Assembly (NCBI RefSeq): GCF_003966225.1
Contig: NZ_RXNU01000001.1
Coordinates: 434,001-498,000 of the forward strand
Source: Shewanella canadensis
Lineage (GTDB): Bacteria > Pseudomonadota > Gammaproteobacteria > Enterobacterales > Shewanellaceae
Reading direction: 5' to 3'
Length of the DNA: 64,000 nucleotides
Shown here: one piece after another, positions 38,871-47,438 of the stretch
Position numbering within the stretch: the first letter of the stretch is position 1
Layout: every line of letters starts with the position of its first letter
Made by a program: the position numbers and the translations under genes
Notes under the pieces: generated by a model
What the model saw: only the letters and a program-made list of their open reading frames with translations
Databases searched by the model: none
What the model was told of the DNA's origin: nothing

Positions 38871-39440
38871 ATGAATCAATCAATCATCAACACCGAAATC
38901 AAACCCTTCTCTGCAACCGCATTCCATAAAGGTGAGTTCGTACCAGTTACTGAGAAAGACCTGTTAGGTAAATGGTCAGTTGTTTTCTTCTACCCTGCTG
39001 ACTTCACTTTTGTATGTCCTACAGAACTCGGCGACATGGCTGACCACTACGAGAAATTGCAGGCGATGGGCGTCGAAGTTTACTCTGTATCGACTGATAC
39101 GCACTTCACCCACAAAGCGTGGCACGATGCTTCAGATACAATCAACAAGATCCAGTATCCAATGATCGGTGACCCAACGGGTGCTATCACACGTAACTTC
39201 GGTGTGATGATTGAAGAAGACGGTTTAGCACTTCGCGGAACTTTCGTTATCAACCCTGAAGGTCAAATCAAAGTCAGTGAAGTTCATGACCTGGGTATTG
39301 GTCGCAGCGCGGCTGAACTTGTTCGTAAAATCCAAGCGGCTCAGTATGTTGCTACTCACGACGGTGAAGTTTGTCCAGCAGCATGGCAGCCAGGTGCAGA
39401 GACTCTTGCACCTTCACTTGACCTGGTCGGTAAGATCTAA
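38871..39440 (+). CDS. ahpC: Alkyl hydroperoxide reductase, peroxiredoxin subunit
   Basis: Typical 2-Cys peroxiredoxin that reduces hydrogen peroxide and organic peroxides. The 189-residue product shows the peroxidatic Cys in [12 protein letters not shown] and the resolving Cys in [11 protein letters not shown]. It is very close to E. coli AhpC. CTGACGGAG precedes the ATG. The 220-base upstream region is AT-rich with an ATAG element near 38753, possibly part of an OxyR site; not a firm match. Confidence 0.97.
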   Translation: MNQSIINTEIKPFSATAFHKGEFVPVTEKDLLGKWSVVFFYPADFTFVCPTELGDMADHYEKLQAMGVEVYSVSTDTHFTHKAWHDASDTINKIQYPMIGDPTGAITRNFGVMIEEDGLALRGTFVINPEGQIKVSEVHDLGIGRSAAELVRKIQAAQYVATHDGEVCPAAWQPGAETLAPSLDLVGKI

Positions 39441-39491
39441 ATTAACCGATAGCCGGTAGATATACCCAGTATATACCTCCAAACAACCGGC

Positions 39492-39524
39492 CACTGAAGT
39501 GACTGATTGACAGTCACTTCAGTG
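39492..39524 (+). promoter_or_regulatory. Strong hairpin between ahpC and ahpF
   Basis: CACTGAAGTGACTG (39492-39505) pairs perfectly over 14 bases with 39511-39524 around an ATTGA loop. No T-run follows, so it may protect the ahpC mRNA 3' end or cause partial termination. A second hairpin, GGCTCGG / CCGAGCC, lies at 39543-39574. Confidence 0.7.
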
Positions 39525-39641
39525 ACGTTTCATCTCCAAACCGGCTCGGACAATCCCCCTGCTATGACCGAGCCAGTCATTTTTATATCCCTTTTCTTCA
39601 TTGATACTCAAAGACAGTGGTATCAATTTCCAGGAGTTATC

Positions 39642-41210
39642 ATGTTAGATGCGAATCTTAAAAATCAACTGAACACCTATCTGCAAAACCTCAAGCGCCC
39701 AGTTGAACTTGTCGTGTCTGCAGATGACAGCCCTAAGGCGCAAGAGCTCAGGTTATTAGCCCGAGACATAGAGAGTCTGTCACCATTAGTTAGCATTTCT
39801 GAAGCCCAAGGCAAGCGTATGCCTTCGATGAAAGTGACTAATGCAGACAGCATGACAGATATCACGTTTGCCGGACTGCCTATGGGACACGAGTTTACCT
39901 CCCTTGTTCTAGCTCTGCTTCATACTGGCGGTCACCCATTAAAGCTCGATGATGCGATCATTGCGCAGATAAAGGAATTGCCGGGCGAATACCATTTCGA
40001 AACCTATGTTTCTTTAAGTTGCCAGAACTGCCCGGATGTTGTGCAGGCACTCAATATGATGGCGGCGATTAATCCAAATATCACCAACGTGATGATCGAT
40101 GGTTCTCTGTTTCAAACAGAGGTCTTTGAGCGAGATATCTTAGCCGTACCTTCGGTTTATCTTAATGGTGAACTCTTCGCTCAAGGGCGTATTAGCTTAA
40201 CTGAAATTTTAAATAAAATTGATACCGGAGCCGTAGCCCGCCAGGCAGAAGCTCTGGCGGAAAAAGAGCCTTTCGAAGTCTTAGTCGTTGGTGGCGGCCC
40301 GGCTGGTGCATCGGCGGCCATCTACGCGGCACGTAAAGGGTTGCGTACCGGGATCGTGGCCGATAAATTCGGTGGCCAAGTTGCCGAAACTGTAGGTATT
40401 GAAAACTTCATCTCGGTTAAGGCCACCGAAGGGCCTAAGCTGGTGGCAAATCTCGAGGCTCATGTTCATGAATATGATGTCGATATCATGGATAACCAGA
40501 GAGCGCTAAGCCTTAAGTCCGGTGAGCTGTTCGAGCTGGAGCTGGAGAGTGGCGCTGTAGTGAGAAGTAAAACTGTACTTCTGGCGACGGGCGCAAGATG
40601 GCGTGAAATGAATGTACCTGGTGAGCAGGAGTATCGTGGTAAAGGTGTGGCTTACTGCCCACATTGCGATGGTCCGCTGTTTAAGGGCAAACGTGTTGCC
40701 GTCATTGGTGGCGGAAACTCAGGCATCGAAGCCGCCATCGATCTGGCTAACATCGTTGAGCATGTCACTGTGCTGGAGTTCGACACTAAATTAAGAGCCG
40801 ATGAGGTCTTGCAGCGTAAAGCGGCTTCAATGGGCAATATCGAGATTATTACCCAGGCGATGACGACCGAAGTTGTCGGCGATGGTAAACGCGTCAACGG
40901 ACTCAATTACACAGACAGAGCAACGGGTGAATCACATCATGTAGTGCTTGCCGGTATTTTCGTTCAAATTGGCTTGATACCAAACTCTGAATGGTTAAAG
41001 GGCACAATCGATTTAACCGAAAGAGGCGAGATCATCGTCGATGGTAAAGGTGAGACGTCGGTACCTGGTATCTATGCTGCGGGTGATGTGACCAACTCCG
41101 CCTTTAAGCAGATTATCATCGCCATGGGGAGTGGTGCGACAGCTTCCTTGGGAGCATTTGATTATCTTATCAGGCATAGCGCACCAGAGCTGGAGCAAGA
41201 CGCAGCGTAA
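39642..41210 (+). CDS. ahpF: Alkyl hydroperoxide reductase, flavoprotein subunit
   Basis: NAD(P)H-dependent disulfide reductase that recycles AhpC. The 522-residue product has an N-terminal double thioredoxin-fold domain with [10 protein letters not shown] (CxxC), an FAD motif [17 protein letters not shown] at about 210-226, and the redox centre YCPHCDG in the thioredoxin reductase-like part. AGGAG at 39632-39636 fixes ATG 39642; the frame is open up to 39507 through the intergenic hairpins. It lies 201 bases after ahpC. Confidence 0.97.
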   Translation: MLDANLKNQLNTYLQNLKRPVELVVSADDSPKAQELRLLARDIESLSPLVSISEAQGKRMPSMKVTNADSMTDITFAGLPMGHEFTSLVLALLHTGGHPLKLDDAIIAQIKELPGEYHFETYVSLSCQNCPDVVQALNMMAAINPNITNVMIDGSLFQTEVFERDILAVPSVYLNGELFAQGRISLTEILNKIDTGAVARQAEALAEKEPFEVLVVGGGPAGASAAIYAARKGLRTGIVADKFGGQVAETVGIENFISVKATEGPKLVANLEAHVHEYDVDIMDNQRALSLKSGELFELELESGAVVRSKTVLLATGARWREMNVPGEQEYRGKGVAYCPHCDGPLFKGKRVAVIGGGNSGIEAAIDLANIVEHVTVLEFDTKLRADEVLQRKAASMGNIEIITQAMTTEVVGDGKRVNGLNYTDRATGESHHVVLAGIFVQIGLIPNSEWLKGTIDLTERGEIIVDGKGETSVPGIYAAGDVTNSAFKQIIIAMGSGATASLGAFDYLIRHSAPELEQDAA

Positions 41211-41233
41211 AAATTAATACCACTTTTTTAACT

Positions 41234-41260
41234 AAGCCAGCCGTAAAAGCTGGCTTTTTT
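41234..41260 (+). terminator. Rho-independent terminator after ahpF
   Basis: AAGCCAGC / GCTGGCTT with a CGTAAAA loop runs into a T6 tract. Confidence 0.92.
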
Positions 41261-41405
41261 GCTCTACAGATTCTGGTCAAATAATGAGCTGGATAGCTTG
41301 GGTGTTTTTTCTAAGCTGCTTATAATGAGGATATATTTGTTTAAAAAACGAGCCGCTTTATCAGGGTGTAATATTTTTAGCTAATAAGGATGCAGCATTA
41401 TCGCT

Positions 41406-42533
41406 ATGGATATCACTATTCCATCATTTGAGTCGCAGCTAAAAAGAGAGATCCACCTGTACCTAGTTAAGGGGGTGGTGTGGGCAACACTCATATCACT
41501 ATTCCTTTCTGTTGTATTTTTAGCCAATACAAAAATGAACTCCACTTCTTTGCTCAGTCTGCATCAGGCAACTGTATTTTTAGCTCCAATCGTGATCATT
41601 GCTTCGATTGGTACGGTGATGTTCGGGTTATTTAAAGGCATTGAAGTTTCGAATAAGGTACTGTTTTTATACCTATTTACGTTAGAGGTTACCTGGTTTT
41701 TTTTACTCTGGAAACTTTTTGAAAATGGCGGTGAAATGTATGCTGAACATGCCGCTTTAACCGGGGTAGAGTCATTAGTTGATGTGCTGGTGTTAACCTT
41801 AGCAATCGCACTGTTTCCCGACAGAAGGGTCATGTTAGCGGCTGTATTCCCCCTGATGCTGTTCAGTTTCTTTATCCGGTTAATAGAGATACCTTCAAAC
41901 CCTCTGTTTCCGGCGACGAAACTTTTTTGTATCTTGGCAATATTAGTGACGGGGCAGAAAGTCTTGTATTCCTGGTTCAAGAAAGCGATCGTCCGGGATG
42001 TGGAAAAACAATATCTGTTAACACAGTTCAGAAGAATGGCGCTGGTTGATGGCTTAACCAATATCAGCAATCGTCGTCACTTCGATGAGATATTGTCACA
42101 GGAGATCAGGGCTTCAGAGAGAAATAATCATCCCTTGAGCCTTATTCTTATCGATGTTGATTACTTCAAGCGCCTGAACGATAGCGCCGGTCATCAAGTG
42201 GGTGATGAATGTCTGGTCGCCTTGGCTAAGGTGCTGTCCGGTATCTGTCATCGTCCGCGAGATCTCGCCGCCAGATATGGGGGGGAGGAGTTCGTGCTAC
42301 TGCTTCCCGATACCGATCTAAGTGGTAGTTGTCAGGTTGCTCAAAATGTCAGAGATAAACTTGCGGCCATAAAGTTAGACCACCCCGATTCAGAGTTAGG
42401 TAATTATATTACCGTCTCACAGGGCGTAAGTCAGTGGCGGGAGGGCATGAGCGCCGATGATTTTATCTCAGAAGCAGACAAGCTACTCTACAGCGCTAAA
42501 TCAACGGGTAGGGACCGATACGTTGAAGGTTAA
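41406..42533 (+). CDS. Membrane-bound diguanylate cyclase
   Basis: The 375-residue product has about six membrane helices in residues 20-195 and a C-terminal GGDEF domain. The active site is GGEEF at 292-296; the inhibitory I-site RxxD (RPRD) lies five residues before it, so an active, product-inhibited cyclase is expected. The N-terminal membrane sensor is not a type I recognise. The ribosome-binding site is poor: AAGGA near 41384 is distant from ATG 41406. Confidence 0.9.
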   Translation: MDITIPSFESQLKREIHLYLVKGVVWATLISLFLSVVFLANTKMNSTSLLSLHQATVFLAPIVIIASIGTVMFGLFKGIEVSNKVLFLYLFTLEVTWFFLLWKLFENGGEMYAEHAALTGVESLVDVLVLTLAIALFPDRRVMLAAVFPLMLFSFFIRLIEIPSNPLFPATKLFCILAILVTGQKVLYSWFKKAIVRDVEKQYLLTQFRRMALVDGLTNISNRRHFDEILSQEIRASERNNHPLSLILIDVDYFKRLNDSAGHQVGDECLVALAKVLSGICHRPRDLAARYGGEEFVLLLPDTDLSGSCQVAQNVRDKLAAIKLDHPDSELGNYITVSQGVSQWREGMSADDFISEADKLLYSAKSTGRDRYVEG

Positions 42534-42596
42534 TCTCTTGGGGGGATTACCGGGGCAGTGGTGAATGCCAGAAGCTGGTTTTATGGGGGGGTAAAC

Positions 42597-42630
42597 TAAA
42601 AAACCGTTCACCTTTAGCTGGTCAACGGCT
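42597..42630 (-). terminator. Rho-independent terminator of the YjfB-like gene
   Basis: On the minus strand CCGTT-G-ACC pairs with GGT-G-AACGG around AGCTAAA and is followed by six T's. It lies 16 bases after the gene's stop. Confidence 0.75.
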
Positions 42631-42645
42631 TCTATGACTGAGTTT

Positions 42646-42843
42646 TTACACCTTGATATTTACATTGTGTCCTGAATTTCCGACAGGAGACGTTGGAGTT
42701 GCGGGCTGTGCAGCTTGAATGAGTTGGAGTGCAATCTCACCTTCGGCTTCCTGCTGTCCCTTGGCCAGCTGAGCTACTTTTACACCGACACTTCCATTGC
42801 TCATATTAGGTTCTAAATTTGGGGTACCGATTGTTACTGCCAT
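42646..42843 (-). CDS. Putative motility protein, YjfB-like family
   Basis: The 65-residue product resembles the YjfB-type 'putative motility protein' family: central VGVKVAQLAKGQQEAEGEIALQLIQAA helix and a C-terminal TSPVGNSGHNVNIKV with Gly and Asn. Function is not established. AGGAG with 7-base spacing precedes the ATG. The gene has an exact sigma-28 promoter and its own terminator, so it is probably a single-gene member of the flagellar regulon. Confidence 0.75.
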   Translation of the reverse strand: MAVTIGTPNLEPNMSNGSVGVKVAQLAKGQQEAEGEIALQLIQAAQPATPTSPVGNSGHNVNIKV

Positions 42844-42871
42844 GCTGCTCTCCTACTATCTCGATAGGTGT

Positions 42872-42898
42872 TTATCGGCCGTATATTGGTAAACTTTA
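42872..42898 (-). promoter_or_regulatory. Sigma-28 (FliA) promoter of the YjfB-like gene
   Basis: Read on the minus strand, TAAAGTTT (42898-42891), 11 bases and GCCGATAA (42879-42872) match the full FliA consensus. The start codon is about 28 bases beyond the -10, leaving a short leader with the ribosome-binding site. Confidence 0.9.
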
Positions 42899-42938
42899 AT
42901 ATGAGCGGACGAATATTTTGAACATCCGATTAACGATC

Positions 42939-42970
42939 AAAAAGGGTGCCGGACGAAGGGCACCCTTTTT
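42939..42970 (-). terminator. Rho-independent terminator of the thioredoxin/CcdA-like gene
   Basis: AAAAAGGGTGCC / GGGCACCCTTTTT with a short loop. It lies downstream of the minus-strand gene ending at 42999 and isolates it from the sigma-28 unit. Confidence 0.88.
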
Positions 42971-42998
42971 AGTGGTTAAAAAGCATTAAAGCAGAGCT

Positions 42999-44423
42999 TT
43001 AACCCTTAGATTTTGCCAATGTCTTTCTTGTCATCGTGATGACGAACGTAAGCAGAATCGAACTTAGAATAAGACCGATAGCAAGTGCGACATTCTGCAG
43101 AGCGGTGGGATCTGCCGCTAGCGTTCCGCCGAGCCCTACCATCATGATGCCTGACATCAGCTTCAGAGTTTGTCCCTCTTTTTCGGTGAGCTTGCGCTTG
43201 CCTAAGGTTGCGCTGAAGGCGATAACAATAGCCGCCAGTGGAATGACATAGACGATATTATAAAAAGCTAAGTAGAGGTATCGTTCCATATCCGGTAACT
43301 CATGCATTGCCAGTACACTGGTATATATCATCGGGAATCCGGCGGTACAGAGTAGCTCATAAGCGTTGGCGAGAATGGACAGGACAACGGTACCGGCTAT
43401 CATTGCCGCCATTGAACTGGCATTGGTGAGCTTCCCCATCCGCTTGATAAGCCCGGTTCGGTTTTCTGCCGACATGGAGAGTGAAACCTCCCCCTTGGTA
43501 TAGAAGTAGTCTTTCAAGTTAATCATACCGGCGATCAGGGCCAGGATACCCGCTCCGAGAATAATCATTCCACCATCGCTGCCAGCGCCTAACAGCTCAA
43601 ATATATTCAGCCAGGCGATCATAAAGAGGAAGTAGATGAAACCTGAGAAGAAAACGAATATGCCTCCGACGATCAGCATACGTGTTCGACTCTTTGCATT
43701 GACCATAATCGAAAGCAAAAACAGGAGTACGAAGAAGGCACAAGGGTTAAAGGCATCCACGCCAGCGAGCACAACGGTCAACAGAGGCAGTGACAGCTGC
43801 TCCGGGTTTACCACGCCAATCAGGGGCAGCTCTACCGGTTGAACCGAGCTGGTATGAACTGGAGACTCAGTTAGGCCAAGATCGCATGTACCAGCACCGG
43901 CTTCATCTCCACTAGTGTCACTACAGGTACCAAACAGAGATGCATCCTTTGTTGCCGTTGAGGCGACTGGCTGATAACTGTCGTTAGTATCGAGTGTTCC
44001 GCCTAACGATTGATAACAGGTTTTGAGGTTTTGAAGCAAATACTGCCCCGTAACGGCTTCACTGCTGTAACCAATCACCGCTTTTTCACACGATGCCATA
44101 TAGGGAACCGATCTTGCCTCTGTCTCCGTTAATGCAGAGATCTCTTTCCACTTCTTCATCGAGCCTGGCTCTGAAACCATATAGGACTCCAGCTCTATCC
44201 AGGGGTACCTTTGAGGAAGAGAGTCGATAAACGGATGAGCTTCGGCGCAGTGAGGGCAAGTCTTAGACCAGAAAAAGTAGAGCTTTACCTTGAGCTCACC
44301 ATCCGCATTCACGTAATGCCAAGTTTGAGGTGGGGTGGCCTCTGAAGTTGTTGGCGTCGCATAACTTACTGTAGAAAATGAGCTGAGGCAGAAAAAAATG
44401 AGTAATAGAATGGTTCTGGCCAT
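42999..44423 (-). CDS. Thioredoxin-fold domain fused to CcdA/DsbD-like membrane domain
   Basis: The 474-residue product has a signal peptide, a periplasmic thioredoxin-like domain (about 35-140) with the redox motif CPHC in FFWSKTCPHCAEAHPF, a Ser/Thr-rich linker with several Cys, and about eight membrane helices from 215 on. Two Cys within membrane segments (DAFNPCAFFVLL and ELLCTAGFPMIY) recall the Cys pair of CcdA and DsbD, which carry reducing power across the membrane. Domain order differs from DsbD, which has the thioredoxin domain at the C-terminus. GGGAGG supports ATG 44423 rather than 44435. The target protein is unknown. Confidence 0.75.
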   Translation of the reverse strand: MARTILLLIFFCLSSFSTVSYATPTTSEATPPQTWHYVNADGELKVKLYFFWSKTCPHCAEAHPFIDSLPQRYPWIELESYMVSEPGSMKKWKEISALTETEARSVPYMASCEKAVIGYSSEAVTGQYLLQNLKTCYQSLGGTLDTNDSYQPVASTATKDASLFGTCSDTSGDEAGAGTCDLGLTESPVHTSSVQPVELPLIGVVNPEQLSLPLLTVVLAGVDAFNPCAFFVLLFLLSIMVNAKSRTRMLIVGGIFVFFSGFIYFLFMIAWLNIFELLGAGSDGGMIILGAGILALIAGMINLKDYFYTKGEVSLSMSAENRTGLIKRMGKLTNASSMAAMIAGTVVLSILANAYELLCTAGFPMIYTSVLAMHELPDMERYLYLAFYNIVYVIPLAAIVIAFSATLGKRKLTEKEGQTLKLMSGIMMVGLGGTLAADPTALQNVALAIGLILSSILLTFVITMTRKTLAKSKG

Positions 44424-44737
44424 GTTCCCTCCCATGGGATGGTCTCAATTGAGGATAATGGAATATACTAATATTTTACGTTTATTTAGCGTGATAGATA
44501 AGTTTGTGTTCAATAGTTGCAACGCAAATCTCGAAACATTCGGATTTGGGAACTGAGGCTTGTTTAATAAAAAAATATTAAACTTATTCGGGGTTTATGA
44601 GTCGCTTACACCGAAATAGTGCTTAATGGAAATTAAGCACGGTGGTATTTATGTTGATTAAACACAGAATCTGGCATCTATTATGATGGGATGTGGGAGA
44701 TATGAAACTGATGTTGGTCACATCACCATGATTAATG
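44424..44737. other. Intergenic region, 314 bp
   Basis: No gene was seen between the two minus-strand genes. It contains a perfect hairpin GTGCTTAAT-GGAA-ATTAAGCAC at 44619-44640 without a T-run on either strand, so it may be a weak terminator or an operator. Confidence 0.45.
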
Positions 44738-45193
44738 TTAGCCAGGGGCGTGATTCAGATCGCTTTGAGAGACCTTGTGCTTGCCATGGGCGGCGATAGC
44801 CTTAGAGCTCTGAACTTCCGAAGGCTGGCACCAGCTGATACTGACATCACGTCTGTCGTGAGTGCTTGCCGTTAGTATTTTGCTGACGATAGGTGAGGAA
44901 TAACTCGAGGTTGTCAGGTACTCTTTGACTCTGTTTATCCTGCGATCGGCCAGCCACATATTGTATTTTTTGCTCTCCTCATCAGCTTGTTCAGTGACTT
45001 GAAACTCGAGTAACAGATACCCCTTGTTATTCGAGGTTTGTTCAAGCACAGAATCCAGCTTATTCGAGTATTCAGATGGAAAGTAGGAGCTATTTTTAGC
45101 GTAGGGGATAGAGGTCAGGTAAATATTATTGTCACATTGCGCAGCGACATTCCATGTGCACATCAGAAATAAAACAGCGATTTCTGCTTTCAT
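44738..45193 (-). CDS. Periplasmic protein with OmpA-like segment
   Basis: The 151-residue product starts with a signal peptide (MKAEIAVLFLMCTWNVAAQC). The stretch LLEFQVTEQADEESKKYNMWLADRRINRVKEYL resembles the OmpA/MotB peptidoglycan-binding fold, where N-x2-L-x2-R-x3-V-x2-YL is common, but other parts diverge. GGAG six bases upstream supports ATG 45193 rather than the longer frame from 45277. Family assignment is tentative. Confidence 0.6.
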   Translation of the reverse strand: MKAEIAVLFLMCTWNVAAQCDNNIYLTSIPYAKNSSYFPSEYSNKLDSVLEQTSNNKGYLLLEFQVTEQADEESKKYNMWLADRRINRVKEYLTTSSYSSPIVSKILTASTHDRRDVSISWCQPSEVQSSKAIAAHGKHKVSQSDLNHAPG

Positions 45194-45582
45194 TTTCAAC
45201 TCCATTGAAGCCATTATCTGGTTTGTAAGTGGTGACTTACCATTTTTTGCTAACTGTATTCCATATTTTAGGCGCAAATTTAAGCTAATGCAGGAGGAAA
45301 ATCAATTTAGTATAAGATGAGAATTTCTATTGGTGGATGAGGTCAATTATCCTGCTCTTGTAGGAGTCTGAAAGCCGACAGACACTCACACCAGTCTGAA
45401 TCTGTATTTTCTTGAGTGAAAGGTATTTTTTGGCGGTAGGTTCATGGCACCGAAGGCGGTGAAAGTGGGCTAAAAATTTACATTATTTTTCGAAAAGAGA
45501 GGTATTTTTTGGGCAAAGTGATCGATTTACTGATTAGATGTAAGTATATTGTGCACAACTGAATTAACATTTTTACTCAAAT
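45194..45582 (+). promoter_or_regulatory. Intergenic region upstream of ohrR, 389 bp
   Basis: No gene was recognised. The 13-base segment AGGTATTTTTTGG occurs twice, at 45421-45433 and 45500-45512. TTGTGCACAA (45549-45558), a perfect 10-bp palindrome 25 bases before the ohrR start, is placed where a MarR-type repressor would act on its own gene. Confidence 0.35.
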
Positions 45583-46035
45583 ATGACTACAGAAAAAGAT
45601 AGCAATCCACTTTCACTCGATAATCAAATCTGTTTCTCACTATATAGTGCAGCTAATGCCATGGTGAGGGCGTATAGACCTCTACTTAATAAACTCGATC
45701 TTACTTATCCACAATATCTGACCATGTTAGTACTTTGGGAGCACGAAGGTATTAGTGTAAAAACCTTAGGCGATAAACTTCACCTCGACTCAGGCACTCT
45801 CACTCCTCTACTAAAAAGGTTAGAGGGAAAGGGGCTGATTAGCCGCGGGAGAAGTGAAAAAGATGAAAGAGTCAGGGTGCTGCATATTACGCCTGAAGGG
45901 GAATCGCTGAGAGAGTCTGCAATGGAAATTCCAGAGTTAATGCGTTGTAAAGTGGGAACACCGACGCAGTCGTTAGTGCAGCTTAAGAGTTTATGTGATC
46001 AGGTCTATCATGAACTTGCGGTCGAAAAGTCATAA
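45583..46035 (+). CDS. ohrR: MarR-family organic-peroxide sensor, OhrR type
   Basis: Repressor of organic hydroperoxide resistance genes, inactivated by oxidation of an N-terminal Cys. The 150-residue product has the conserved LDNQICFSLYSAANAMVRAYRPLL with the reactive Cys17, then the winged helix (KTLGDKLHLDSGTLTPLLKRLE and the wing KDERVRVLHITPEG). No ohr gene is adjacent within the window, which is unusual since the pair is often together. Confidence 0.88.
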   Translation: MTTEKDSNPLSLDNQICFSLYSAANAMVRAYRPLLNKLDLTYPQYLTMLVLWEHEGISVKTLGDKLHLDSGTLTPLLKRLEGKGLISRGRSEKDERVRVLHITPEGESLRESAMEIPELMRCKVGTPTQSLVQLKSLCDQVYHELAVEKS

Positions 46036-46116
46036 GCTATTGAGTTCGTGCTATCTTGAACATAAGGCCTGCCGGAGAGTGTCGTTAGTTTAGGCCGGGA
46101 CCGATAAGGAGATGTC

Positions 46117-47292
46117 GTGGAAAAGGTGGATGTGATCATAATTGGTGGTGGAATCAATGGGGCTGGCATCGCTCAGTGCGCTGCCGCTTCAGGTTTCAAT
46201 GTCTTGCTACTGGAGAAAGGGGAGGTGGGAGGACAAACTTCGGCTAATTCCAGTAAGCTTATCCACGGTGGATTGAGATACCTGGAGACCGGGCAGTTTC
46301 CTTTAGTACGAAAATCTTTAGCCGAACGCAGAAGTTTGCTTACCCTTGCTCCAACTCTCGTTAAGCCCATTCCTTTTTACATTCCCGTTTATCGCAATAG
46401 CCATCGCAACCAATGGACTGTCCGGGCCGGACTGAGTCTCTACGCATTACTTAGCGAGTTAGATCCCTTAGGTCGCTTCAAGAGTCTTCCCGCAGTCCAA
46501 TGGTCAAAGATCAAAGGGCTAAAACTCCAGGGATTAAAAGCTGTTTTTCAATATTGGGATGCACAAACTGATGATAAAGCATTAACCAAAGCCGTGATTA
46601 AAAGTGCTGAGTCATTGGGAGCAAAGGTATTACAAGATGCTACCTGTGAATCAATAACCCATAGGCCTGATTATTGTGAAGTGAAATATACACATCTGGA
46701 TCAGGAGTTTGTGGTACGGGCTTCATCGGTTATCAATGCCGCAGGTCCCTGGGTTAATGATGTTCTTGACTGTGTCTTCCCTCCTATGGTGAAAGAGGAG
46801 GTTGAGCTGGTTCAAGGAACCCATCTTCTACTCGATATCCTGCCGCCCGATGGGATCTTGTACTTAGAGTCATGTTTCGATGAAAGGGTTGTGTTTGTTA
46901 TGCCATGGAAGGGCAAGACCTTACTGGGAACAACAGAAACAAGCATTGAGTGTTTAGCTCATCAACCTCAGCCAACTCGTGAGGAGCAATTTTACCTGCT
47001 GGGTATCTATCGGCATTATTTTCCCGGTTCAGGCAGTGTGGAAAAACTTGAGGCGCTGATTGTCGAGACATTTTGTGGTGTAAGAGTCTTACCCAAACAC
47101 AGTGGTAGTGCATTTGAGAGTCCGAGAGAAATATTGCAATTACAGCGCATATCCCACCCAAGAATATTGAGCCTTTATGGCGGGAAGCTAACGACATTCA
47201 GAGCGACCTCGAAAGAGGTGGTTGCCTGGGTTGAAGGGCTTTTAGGAAAGAGAGTCCTTCTCGATAATGTAGATAAAATGCCACTGTATTAA
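46117..47292 (+). CDS. FAD-dependent glycerol-3-phosphate dehydrogenase-like oxidoreductase
   Basis: The 391-residue product starts with the FAD motif VIIIGGGINGAGIAQCAAASG and contains the GlpD-type signature SANSSKLIHGGLRYLE and a second GCRVLP-like segment (FCGVRVLPKHSG), and ends with ILSLYGGKLTTFRATSKEV. GlpD itself is about 500 residues; the C-terminal helical domain is absent here, so substrate may differ. The start is GTG 46117 with AAGGAG upstream. It follows ohrR by 81 bases on the same strand. Confidence 0.82.
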   Translation: MEKVDVIIIGGGINGAGIAQCAAASGFNVLLLEKGEVGGQTSANSSKLIHGGLRYLETGQFPLVRKSLAERRSLLTLAPTLVKPIPFYIPVYRNSHRNQWTVRAGLSLYALLSELDPLGRFKSLPAVQWSKIKGLKLQGLKAVFQYWDAQTDDKALTKAVIKSAESLGAKVLQDATCESITHRPDYCEVKYTHLDQEFVVRASSVINAAGPWVNDVLDCVFPPMVKEEVELVQGTHLLLDILPPDGILYLESCFDERVVFVMPWKGKTLLGTTETSIECLAHQPQPTREEQFYLLGIYRHYFPGSGSVEKLEALIVETFCGVRVLPKHSGSAFESPREILQLQRISHPRILSLYGGKLTTFRATSKEVVAWVEGLLGKRVLLDNVDKMPLY

Positions 47293-47438
47293 TGCAGACA
47301 ACTCTGGTTTCTTCAAATCCTCATTCTTAAGACTGAATATTCCTGCTCAAAATATAACCAAATGTACATTTCTTCTATACTGTATTCAATAAGGCCACTT
47401 AATTTACCCAAAAAGTTAACTTAAGGGAGAGTATAGAG

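Noticed and set aside
39507..39641. N-terminal extension of AhpF
   Set aside because: It would read through the intergenic hairpins; AGGAG and the conserved start are at 39642.
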